Source: Manihot esculenta (taxonomy: Eukaryota > Streptophyta > Magnoliopsida > Malpighiales > Euphorbiaceae). Taken from it: a stretch of 64,000 bases of DNA. The stretch lies in the NCBI RefSeq assembly GCF_001659605.2, contig NC_035172.2, positions 30,989,342 to 31,053,341 of the forward strand. Direction: 5' to 3'. The notes beneath the pieces are model-generated. The model was not told where the DNA came from. It was given only the letters and a program-made list of their open reading frames with translations, and ran no database searches. A program made the translations under genes and the position numbers. Positions 1-8,929 of this stretch are shown here, piece after piece; position 1 is the first letter of the stretch; every line of letters starts with the position of its first letter.

Positions 1-52
1 AATAATGTTGAAAAATGATAATTGAGTTTTTGAAAAGTAGGAGCATTATAAT

Positions 53-201
53 CAGTGGCGGAGCCAGGAGTTTCCCTTTGATAGGGCACCACCGGTATTA
101 CCGGTTGCGTCGCTGCGACACCTTCATCCCTCTTCAAAATATTTTCCGATCGCCGGTACGGTACGGCACGTGCCCCTTACCGTAGCTTCCCCTCGCCCCT
201 G
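53..201. mobile_element. hAT-type MITE, 149 bp
   Basis: The element opens CAGTGGCGGAG and closes CTCGCCCCTG, which are imperfect terminal inverted repeats of hAT type. It is flanked by a perfect 8-bp target-site duplication, ATTATAAT (45-52 and 202-209). It has no coding capacity, and its GC-rich interior contrasts with the AT-rich surroundings. An 8-bp duplication with CAG...CTG ends is the hAT signature, so it was presumably moved in trans by a hAT transposase. Confidence 0.85.
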
Positions 202-209
202 ATTATAAT

Positions 210-905
210 GAACTTTAAAGTGGCCATGATGAGTTTTGAATGCAATATTAAGAATATAATGAACTTATCTTTTATCACATGGTCATTTAACTCTTCTATC
301 TTTCTCTTTTGGGAGTCAGGATACCTCTATGGTCTATGATTAATAGGCAGAGTAGAGGGCAGAAATTGAATGGAATGGTTCCTAAATAAATTTAAAAAAA
401 ATTTATAAATAATTATATTTTATAAATATATATATTTTTATAACGTCTATATTTAATTTATTTATAAAGAGATTATTATTAAATTTATCAGCTTCGTAAA
501 TAAATTTAACTCAGGAGTCTATTAACGAATAAACTTTTTAATAAGTTTACGCACGAATTAAAATTTTTTAATAAATTAAATATTATTAAATTTAAATTTA
601 ACTCATTTATTAAATGAGTTTAAATTTTTATCGAATTGACTCTTGAATAACTTATAATTTATTTGGTTTATATATATCTCAATATATATATAAATTGAAG
701 TGGGATTAAAAATTACAAATAAAGAAATATTTTTAGTTGTATATTAAATTATAAAAAAATTGTATTATTATCCTAAATTTTTAAAAAATATTTGGAAGTT
801 TTAAATTGAAATTGAAACTTAAAATGTAATAAAAATATTCCATTCTCTGCTGCGTGTGACCTGTGAAGATGATTACCAGAAATTGTGAGATACTGTTGGT
901 GGAGA
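210..905. other. AT-rich intergenic DNA
   Basis: This stretch is very AT-rich, with poly-A/poly-T runs and short degenerate repeats around 480-660. I see no ORF of note, RNA gene or clear transposon ends. Confidence 0.6.
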
Positions 906-1345
906 GGTTAGCCGTATTCTGTTTAAATTGAAAAAATCGGTCAAATTGAATTAATTTAAAATTTTAATTTATTTTTTATTTATTTCGATTCAATTTAATT
1001 TTTAATTTCAAAAATTTTAATTATTTTAATTTAATTTAATTTTAATAAAAAAATTAAAAAAATTGAACGAAATCGATTAATGATAATAATATATTATTTT
1101 TAATAATATAAAGATTAGATTATATTAATATTAAAATATTTCAATTAAATTTTAAAATATTAAAAATAAAATATAAAAAATAAAAAATTTATTAAAAATT
1201 CAAACCGTCACACTGAATTGAATCGAATCAAATCAGACCAATTCAATTCGATTTGATTTCTAATCAAAATCAATTCGATTATATATACTAAAATTTTAAT
1301 TTTTAATTTATTTAATTCAATTTGATACCGAATCTTGACCCTAAT
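906..1345 (+). mobile_element. Degenerate copy of the GGTTCGG-rich MITE family
   Basis: The layout matches the better preserved copy at 2680-3139: a TTTAAATTGAAAAAATCGGT-type left part, an AT core with GATTAATGATAATAATATAT, and a right part rich in CGATTCAATT. Most CpG-containing motifs have decayed towards CAATT/AATTG. The ends (GGTTAGCC... and ...CTTGACCC) are approximate and no target-site duplication was found. It is an old copy. Confidence 0.6.
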
Positions 1346-2670
1346 TATCTGAAAACGAATATGTGTGCTCATCAATTTGTTTAATTTTATTAAAATATAT
1401 TTTTTAACATTTGGCAATGTTTTTGTATTATATATACTAAACCATGTTAAAAAATAAAATTATTTCCAAGTATATATGAGATAAAATCAATCCAAATTTG
1501 AACATTCGTAGTCTCATCTTCATGAATAGTACTTAGAAAATCAGAATCAAAACACTACACTCCAAATACCATAATCCAATTCTTGTCTAAATGCATGACA
1601 TCATCTCGTTGCCTCTCAATGACTTTTTGATTAAATATATTTTTTATAGGTATTTAAAATCAGAAAAATAAATTGATTTTAATAAGAATTTCCTTCGTTA
1701 ATGAGTATTAAAATTTTCGTTTCATTTAAGAAAATTTTTTTTTATCTATTATACCAACACTCCTCAATAATTTATTTTGATTTTTAAATTAGAATATTAT
1801 TTAAAAATTTTAATTACTTTAGGCATTCCATTCCTACATGACCTTCAAAAGCGGAAACGTCATGTCCATAAGAAAGCAAAATAAAAGACAAAAACCTTTA
1901 GTGGCATTGCATCTCTCTATGACACAACATTCAAAATCTTCATTGCTTTCAATTCCTCCACAAATATCACCCACTATTAATTAATATCAGTTCATTTTCA
2001 CAAATAAAAACCTCACCGACCCGTAATTCCCATTTCAAGAATATCTCTATTTCATTCAAGATAAAGAAAAAATAGTAAATTTGGATTTCCAAAATAAGAA
2101 CACTTTGCTTTTTTTCCTTCAGCAAATGAATCTCCCAAACGTATAAAGTTGAACAATAAGCTTTATGTGATGTTCAAGAATTGCAAGAAAAACCCACAAA
2201 AAAGTTGCTGTTTTATATGGACATTCGGAAATAATTATACCTAAAATTATTTTTAAGTCCTAATCATAATTAAATCTAAAAATTTAGATTTTTAAGTTTT
2301 GATATTCTGAGATCGAAAATAGGGTTTACAGTGATTATGTAAATTTGGCTGAAGAAAAAAACATTTATACCCTTTTATCCTCTTTCCTTTTGTTTGCCAG
2401 TGCCACCCGTCGTATCTATGGATGTGTCAAAATCTCTTTTCATGTCAGACGACTATTTAATTATGCGAGCACGACTACTAGGTGATTTGACCCGTCTCCT
2501 ATCTCTTATGACGTCATCGCGCTAGACTTCTTCTGTATGGGTTCATTCGCGTGACGTGTCCGGCCTGCTTATAAAAAACGTAGCATGAAGCCAGTTCATT
2601 TGAATCAAGCTAATGGGTTTTGGGCTAGTATTTTTCCTTAGGGTCTGTCTTTGTCTGAAAGGAAGAATTC
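1346..2670. other. Intergenic DNA, nothing firmly recognised
   Basis: AT-rich DNA without a convincing gene. The part near 2380-2640 is less AT-rich and holds ACGT-core motifs (TGACGTCA near 2508, GTGACGTGTCC near 2551) and a TATAAAAAA string near 2571. It could be a distal promoter or an old LTR fragment; the sequence does not decide. Confidence 0.4.
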
Positions 2671-2679
2671 TGGCGGTTA

Positions 2680-3139
2680 GGGGTGAGCAGTATTCGATTC
2701 AAATCGAAAAAACCGACCGAACCGAACAGATTTAAAAATTTGGTTCGGTTTTTTATACATTTCAGTTCGGTTCGGTTTTTAATTTCAGAAATTTCAAGTA
2801 TTTCGGTTCGGTTCGATTTTGATCAGAAAAAAATTGAAAAAACTGAACCGAACCGATTAGTGATAATAATATGTTTTTTTAATAATATAGAGAAATTAAA
2901 TCATATTAAAATTAAAATATTTTAATTAAATTTTAAAATATTAAAAATAAAGTGTGAAAAATAAAAAAATTATTAAAAATCGAAACCGATTAAACCGAAC
3001 CGAATCAGACTGGTTCGATTCGATTCGGTTTCTGACCAAAATCGATTCAATTCAATTTTCATAAACACTAAAATTTCGATTTTTGATTTATTCGATTCGA
3101 TTCGATTTTGAACCGAACCGATCGAATGCTCACCCTGAC
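2680..3139 (+). mobile_element. GGTTCGG-rich MITE with 9-bp TSD (Mutator-like)
   Basis: The element is 460 bp long with inverted ends: GGGGTGAGCAGTATTCG on the left, and CGAATGCTCACCCTGAC on the right, which reads GTCAGGGTGAGCATTCG when inverted. It is flanked by a perfect 9-bp duplication, TGGCGGTTA (2671-2679 and 3140-3148). A 9-bp TSD points to Mutator-superfamily mobilisation. Both flanks of the interior are dense in GGTTCGGTT/CCGAACCGA and the core is AT-rich. Related copies lie near 906, 46934, 48362 (inverted) and 53622 (inverted). It contains no gene; short ORFs inside it are chance. Confidence 0.8.
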
Positions 3140-3606
3140 TGGCGGTTATAAGTCCAATTAAAAAAATTATTTTACAAATAAAGTATGATTTGGACAAATT
3201 TAAAAATAGATTTTTTTCATCCAAATTTAAAAAATTTTAGATGTAATTGTGATTTTATCTTTTATATTTAATAAGATTTTATATATTGTAGAAGTTTTTT
3301 TTTTTTGAATTTTTAATTTTTGATGTGAAGCCCCACTTTGAGCACCTCCCTTCCAATGAGGAGTATATTTGTGGACGATTAAAGGGTCAGGTGCAGTTAA
3401 TGGCCGGCCCCGAAAACTTGTACAGTTCTGATCCGTTCCAAACAAAGAAAGAGAAAGGCCATTTGGCTATTCGTTTCTTTAATCCTTTTCCCCCAGTGCC
3501 TTTATTTCTTTATGATGCGCCAACTGCCACACGTCTCTGCTCTCTCTCATAACAACATATTCAAATCTCTGTTTCTTTCTCTTATTTAAATACTTTCTTC
3601 TTTGGA

Positions 3607-3612
3607 TATAAA
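3607..3612 (+). promoter_or_regulatory. Putative TATA box
   Basis: TATAAA lies 57 bases before the start codon at 3669 and is preceded by pyrimidine-rich sequence. The spacing suits a short 5' UTR. This is inferred from motif and position only. Confidence 0.45.
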
Positions 3613-3668
3613 TTTAAGCCTCTGTATCCTTTCTTTCTGAGGGTCCCCAACAAATTCCGATTCTTCAA

Positions 3669-4805
3669 ATGGAAGGAAATTCTTCTGCTGATGAAAAATG
3701 GCAACTTTCTGGCTCTCACGTTGAGGAGGAGGAGGAAGAAGAAGAAGAAGAAGAAGAAGAAGAAGAAGAAGAAGAAGCGTTATCTCTTTGCGATTTACCA
3801 GTGAATTTGATCAAAGAAGAAAACCAGTCAAGTGAAGAAGCTGTAGCTGTTCGAGAAACTGAGGCCAGTCATGAAGATTTCGATTTCGGACCCTGTTGTG
3901 GCTCTCAATTTACAAGTTCAGAAATGTGTGCAGCTGATGATATATTCTTTCAGGGCCAAATTCTACCCTTTCGACTCTCGGTCAGTTCTGAAAGTGGTCT
4001 TAACAAGTCAAGGCAAGAATCTTTGAACCCAAGCCGTTGTATATCGAGATCAGAATCCATGGACCATGGTTCAATAGGAGGGTTCACAAGTTTCAGTAGC
4101 AGAAGCAGTAGCAGTAGAAGCCAAAGCCAATTCTCATCAAGTAGCACCAGCACAAGAATTTCAGAGCCAAGAATCCAAAATCAGTTTCACACCCACCCAA
4201 GTCCCAAGCCTCAAATCAGACTTCACAGCTCCTCAAAGGGAAATGCTAGCAGTAACAGGAACAGAAAATCAAACATTTGGGATTTTTTCAAATTGGGTTT
4301 AGTCCATACACCAGAAATTGAATTGCAACATCTCAAGAATCGTACACCCGTTAGTAGAAACAGCAGTTCAAGCAGTAGTAATAGCAATTCCAGCGTCAGG
4401 ATTAGTAGTAACAATAGAGTTAAAATCAGCAGCAGCAGCAGCAGGAGGCGGCAAGGGGAAAACATGGAGAAACAGAGGAAACAGAGAAAACAGAGTTTCC
4501 TGGAGAAAAAATCAGGAGGCTTATTAAGTGGGTGTAGTTGTACAGTTAGTGCAGTTAAACCAGTTCCCATAAACATAATCATCATTAAGAACAGTAATAA
4601 TGAAAAAAGCAAAGAAAAAGAGCTACAAGAATTGAAGATACATAAGAAGAAGATGAAGAAAATGGTGGAGAAGCAACAGCAGCAGCAGCATAAGCAGCAG
4701 GGAAAGCAAGCAATGTCACATCATCGAACATTTGAGTGGATAAAGGAGCTTTCAACTGCGAGCTTTGTAGTTAATCATGAGAAGGAGAAGGGCCTATACT
4801 CGTGA
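3669..4805 (+). CDS. Plant-specific low-complexity protein (DUF1645/MAKR-like, uncertain)
   Basis: A single-exon frame of 378 codons. The product starts with an acidic segment that includes 18 consecutive Glu (residues 19-36), then a short conserved-looking block (roughly 70-105: FDFGPCCGS, then ADDIFFQGQILPFRLS). Long Ser-rich stretches, a basic Arg/Lys region (about 265-290), a GGLLSGCSC motif and a Lys/Gln-rich tail follow. The xADDIFFxGQILP block resembles the motif found in DUF1645 and membrane-associated-kinase-regulator-like plant proteins, but I cannot place it in a family with confidence. There is no signal peptide or membrane segment. The first ATG is used because the frame is open from there and a TATA box sits 57 bp upstream. 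It is probably a soluble, largely disordered nuclear or cytosolic protein; function unknown. Confidence 0.75.
   Translation: MEGNSSADEKWQLSGSHVEEEEEEEEEEEEEEEEEEALSLCDLPVNLIKEENQSSEEAVAVRETEASHEDFDFGPCCGSQFTSSEMCAADDIFFQGQILPFRLSVSSESGLNKSRQESLNPSRCISRSESMDHGSIGGFTSFSSRSSSSRSQSQFSSSSTSTRISEPRIQNQFHTHPSPKPQIRLHSSSKGNASSNRNRKSNIWDFFKLGLVHTPEIELQHLKNRTPVSRNSSSSSSNSNSSVRISSNNRVKISSSSSRRRQGENMEKQRKQRKQSFLEKKSGGLLSGCSCTVSAVKPVPINIIIIKNSNNEKSKEKELQELKIHKKKMKKMVEKQQQQQHKQQGKQAMSHHRTFEWIKELSTASFVVNHEKEKGLYS
3723..3776 (+). repeat. (GAG/GAA)n coding microsatellite, poly-Glu
   Basis: Eighteen in-frame Glu codons, first GAG then mostly GAA. Length variation here would change the acidic tract of the encoded protein without shifting frame. 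Confidence 0.9.
4671..4712 (+). repeat. CAG/CAA-rich coding repeat, poly-Gln
   Basis: In-frame CAA/CAG codons near the 3' end of the gene at 3669-4805 give a Q-rich segment interrupted by His, Lys and Gly. It is a second potentially length-variable tract in the same protein. Confidence 0.8.
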
Positions 4806-4995
4806 ATAATGAACATCTCTCTGCGCATGCTTTGTATTCTTTTTTTTTTTTTGTTTTTTTAAATTTCTTTTTGGGTTCGTCCTTTTTCTCTTTAATTTGA
4901 ATCGAGTAATTTGACATGGTGATAAGCACTATTTTCCAGAACTGTAGGCCTTTCTTTCTTTTTTTTATTGAAATAGTCATGTGTGAGAAAGGCAG

Positions 4996-5056
4996 CCGTG
5001 AGGAGGGGTGGAGGAGTTGGCGGTGGCGGTGGGGGTGGTGATGGAGGTGGCTGTCA
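4996..5056 (+). other. G-rich (GGTGGC)-type block downstream of the gene
   Basis: A roughly 60-base run of GG/GGG tracts separated by one or two bases, about 190 bp after the stop codon at 4805. It has the spacing of a two-tetrad G-quadruplex on the plus strand and may lie in the 3' UTR. The Gly-rich frame through it has no upstream ATG before a stop, so it is not called coding. Confidence 0.5.
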
Positions 5057-5732
5057 TGATTAAAGTTTCATAAATGGTGCTTTAATGCAAATGTGGGGTG
5101 TGAAAATGGCAATTCGTGAGTGCCACAAAACAGAGAAAACCCACAAACACAAATTATAAAAGGAAGAAAAAATCATTGAATCCGTAAAAAAAAAAAAAAA
5201 AAAAAGGGAAAATAATAATTGGAAGGAACAGGAAGCAAGGTGTTGTCTAATGTTTTGTTAAGATGAATTTGTGATTAGCATAAAAGATTTGGGACAATTC
5301 AATTTGTATTTACAAGTGACGTTTATTTTTTATTTTAATTTATATGATATTTATGAATTGCATAGGTGTATACATCTAATTGTTAAGACTGATTCATGAT
5401 CTGCTAAAAGAAATGGAATGCTGATTAGGATTCAAATAATAATTTATTTTAGAATTTTTTTTAAAGTATAATATAATTAATAAATTTTTATTTTTATTTT
5501 TAAAACTCAACATCCTAATTTTTAAATTTTAATTTTATCAAAATTAAAAGTTTTTTCATCCAATAATTCTATTAAATCAATTATTTTAATTTAGTTAAAA
5601 GAAAAAATGATAAAATATAATTATAAAATACCCTTATCAATGAAAAAAATTATTTTTACCCTTTAAATTCTCAAATCCTTTTCATCGCTATTCAAATTTC
5701 TAAATCATCTTCATTCTTTACAAATTCTTAAA
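5057..5732. other. Intergenic DNA with a long A tract
   Basis: AT-rich DNA with an uninterrupted A run of about 20 near 5187-5205. No gene is seen. Confidence 0.5.
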
Positions 5733-6090
5733 TCATTTCATTATTCTTGTTAAAAGGATGGAGAAGCGGAAGGTGACGATAAGCAGCAAGCAGCAATCGA
5801 CGGCAAGCAACGAGCAACGGTGGATAGCAATTCTTAAATCATTTCATTATTCATATTGGTTAAAAGGATGGAGAAGCGGAGGGTGACGATAAGCAGCAAG
5901 CAACAATCGACGGCAAACAACGAGCAATGGTCGATAGCCAACATCACTCTTCAAATTTCTAAATCATCTTCATTCTTTACAAATTTTTAGATCATTTTAT
6001 TATTCATGTTGGTTAAAAGGATGGAGAAGCGGAGGGTGACGATAAGCAGCAAGCAGCAAGCAACGAGCAACGATTGATGGCCAACAAAGT
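5733..6090 (+). repeat. Three imperfect direct repeats, about 100-150 bp period
   Basis: A unit with the core GTTAAAAGGATGGAGAAGCG, then GGTGACGATAAGCAGCAAGC and CGAGCAACG, occurs three times (about 5752-5825, 5868-5935 and 6013-6077). A lead-in containing TTCTAAATCATCTTCATTC occurs before the first and third units (5698 and 5958). The units differ by substitutions and by inserted spacer. It is probably part of an unclassified non-autonomous element, because AT-rich stretches in inverse orientation flank it (about 5440-5600 and 6420-6545). ORFs on the minus strand across it are repeat artefacts. Confidence 0.65.
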
Positions 6091-6299
6091 GAGATGACGA
6101 GCAACAATGCGCGATGGTGGATGACCAAGCTGCGCGTGATGACGAGCAGCGTAGGACGCAAGATGACGAACGATGAGACCCACAGACAATGGCGAATAAG
6201 GAGAAATGCGAGCGACGGATAACAGTGATTGGTGGGCAACACAAGCAATGAGTAATAGTGAGCAGCGACAAGAACTTAAGGAGGAACCTCTGTTTTAAT

Positions 6300-7243
6300 T
6301 TATGTGGCATTTATTGAGTTTCAATCTTCGATCTATTGATTTTTTTTTGTGAATATTGAGTATAAAATTTTCAGTTTGTTATTTTGACTTATGAACAAAT
6401 TTTATTGTTTCAATTTTTTGAAAGCGATATTTTTTATTTTGATAAAATTAAATTTTAACGACTAACGTATTAAAATTTAAAAAAGATAATTTTATAAGTA
6501 TCAGATTTTAACGAAATTAAATTTTAAGAATAAAGCATTAGCCTTTAGAAATAGAGAGATATCATTAGATAGCACTGCAGATTTTCTATTTTTTACTTTT
6601 TAAAAATTAAAAATAATTTTTTTTATTTCTATTATTCACTTTTTAAAAACGTTTCTCTAAACACTATTTATATAAAAATAAGTCTATAAATTTTTATACA
6701 ACAATAAAAACTAAAATATTTTTTGAAGTATGATATTTAATAATAAAATACGGATATAAATAATCTTATAAATAGTTATATATAAAAATAAATAATAAAT
6801 TATTTTAACATAAATAAGTAAAATTATTATTTAAACTTTATGTTATAAGAAAATTCGTTAATTATTTTTTTTATTTTGAAAAATATATTAAAACGTTTTT
6901 GAAATTTTAAAAAATCTATTAGTTAGTCAATCCGTTAATTTTAACCATTAAATATTATAAAAAATAAAAATTATTATTTAATCCCTATAATATAAAAACT
7001 TTACTAAATAATCCATTAATTTTGAAAAAATGCATTAACGTCCTTGAAATTTTAAAGAATCTATTAGTTAACCTCTCCATCAATTTTAATTGTTAAGAGT
7101 TGCAAAATTTTTTTAAGTTCTCTCACTAGGAAGGGATTAATTAATAGAAATTTTTATAAAATCGAAAGACCAACTAATGAATTCTCTCTTATTATAAGGA
7201 CTAATAAAACATTTAATGACTAAAACTAATGAAAGAACTAATT
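6300..7243. other. AT-rich dispersed repeat, left half of a split copy
   Basis: Phrases such as 'ctaatgaattc', 'attaaaacgttttt' and 'gaccaacta' recur at 6840-7240, on the other side of the retrotransposon nest (34767-35080), and at 48180-48350 and 49480-49790. The nest therefore appears to sit inside an older AT-rich repeat. No gene is seen. Confidence 0.5.
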
Positions 7244-7248
7244 AGTAT

Positions 7249-7809
7249 TGATGTTGCTAAAACCAAGTTGATGAGGTGATCAAAATGGAGCTATACTGTA
7301 ATCGGTCAATTCTACAAGAAAGAGAATGTGAGGTGGTGGGTACTCATGACAGCCATTCGAACGCTCAAGTCAATAAATTGGAGAACAGGGTGAATGTAAT
7401 AAATTTCTTAGACTTCAAGTATAATTATATAAGAATTGTGTATTTTTGTCTCTATAATCGTTAACTTTTATACTGTAAGAGGATGTAATTAAATATACTA
7501 TTTTCTGATATTCTGGCGATGATGTGTCCAGCTATTAGATAAGGGATCTCACTGGTTTTATCTAGTTAGTGATCCCATGATTACAGGTGTAATGGGAGTC
7601 TACTGGATTGTGCTTGCTCACGATAATTTTATGTGAATGTTCGACCTCTTTATGGGAGGGCGAGTCTTGATGAAGAGCCACATGTAATAGTGTTCGAATC
7701 TTCATTTTCTCAGGTGGGACCGAGTACCGGCTTATTGGATACTTACCACGTGACTCTATTCTATGGTGACAGCTCATGGCTCACTTTGGACGATTTTTGT
7801 GTAGCATCA
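7249..7809 (-). repeat. 3' LTR of the Tat-like element
   Basis: It matches 34221-34761 along its whole length with many substitutions and small indels; shared phrases include ACCAAGTTGATGAGGTG and GATCTCACTGG/GATCTCGCTGG. It starts TGATG and ends CATCA. TSD base block AGTAT is at 7244-7248. Confidence 0.75.
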
Positions 7810-8114
7810 GAGGTCTACCCGCTGGTCATTGATTCTTCAAATTCGAAGATGACAGTTGTTTTCACGATCTAGGGCACATGGTCCATCGAGATTGGTCCTT
7901 ACCCTACCTAGCTCTTCAATGATGGTTGTCCCGTTTCTTGAGTCGCATTTAAAGCCTATCGTCGAAATCGTCTTATAAGAACCCTTCTTCTTCTCTAAAT
8001 ATCACTTTTGCTTAAAACCGTAATTTTTGCTTCTAAAAAGATTCAGTCACTCCTTCTTTCTCATTTATACTCTCTTGGTCACAGTAATTTTTGTTTCCTT
8101 TTTCCCTTTTAAAA

Positions 8115-8929
8115 TGAATACTTCCTCTTCTTCTCTTACTCTTTGTGGAGATTCCACCTCAAACTCCTCCTCCGGTGGCTCCATCTGTGCATCAGCTCCT
8201 ATCGTTTCATTGAGGGTGGCTCCAAAAAATAAAGGTAGCCTAATTAGTGACATCACGTCTATACTAACAGAGCAAGACATAGATCATCTTTATGGCCATT
8301 ACAAAATTTCTCCAGAAACCTTTTGTGCCTTTATTCCATCCTTGGGCGTTCGTGTAACCGACTAGATCCCTGTAGAGGATACCTTCATTTTCTATAAAGA
8401 GCAGCTAAAGACAGGTCTTCCATGCCCCATGGACCCCTTTTTTGTTGAGGTCCTCTGATTTCATAAGCTTATAATCGCCCAGCTACATCCTAATGGCTGG
8501 AGAATTTTGGTGGTCTTTCAATTTTTTTGTTTCAATAATAACATCGAGCTGAGCGTGACCCCCTTCTCCTAGCTGTACCAGCTGGGTACTCGGAGAAATG
8601 AAGAGTTCTGATTTTTTAGCGGATAAAAATGCCAAACGATGTTCGACTGGATACTTTCTTCATTAAAGCGGTGGAAGAACAAGTTTTTGTCCTTCGTCAC
8701 CAGACTTCTAGGGGTTTTGGGCGCTTCCGAACGATCTGGAACCTATGGGTGGAACTGAGGAGGGATGGGGTCCAACTGAGGAGGGATGATGATGAGGCTT
8801 TAGCCTTTCTGTTAACAATAGCTAGGTCCCCTCAAAACGTGGACATTCCCAACACGGTGAGGAATGTCGTTTTGTCTTGGTAGAGTTATCTCTAGGCGAG
8901 CTAGTCTCGGGGTCCTCACCCACCCAGCC
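8115..8929 (+). pseudogene. Antisense extra ORF of the Tat-like element, first part
   Basis: The reading starts at 8115 (MNTSSSSLTLCGDS...) and stays open to 8365. After a stop it continues in pieces with recognisable phrases (LTEQDIDHLYGHYKI, then IAQLHPNGWRILVVF). The HPNGWRI segment resembles the Pfam 'putative gypsy type transposon' domain (Transposase_28) found in antisense ORFs of plant Tat elements. Several stops and shifts make it non-functional. A homologous broken copy lies at 41948-43160. The solo LTR at 8930 interrupts it, and reading resumes at 11207. Confidence 0.6.

Noticed and set aside
4223..4612. 129-codon minus-strand ORF across the 3669-4805 gene
   Set aside because: It is a shadow of the Ser/AGC-rich sense sequence (Leu-rich antisense of Ser codons) with no upstream signals.
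5987..6310. Minus-strand ORFs of 107 and 82 codons
   Set aside because: They lie within a direct-repeat block and encode Ser/Leu/His-rich low-complexity sequence in two overlapping frames, so neither looks selected.
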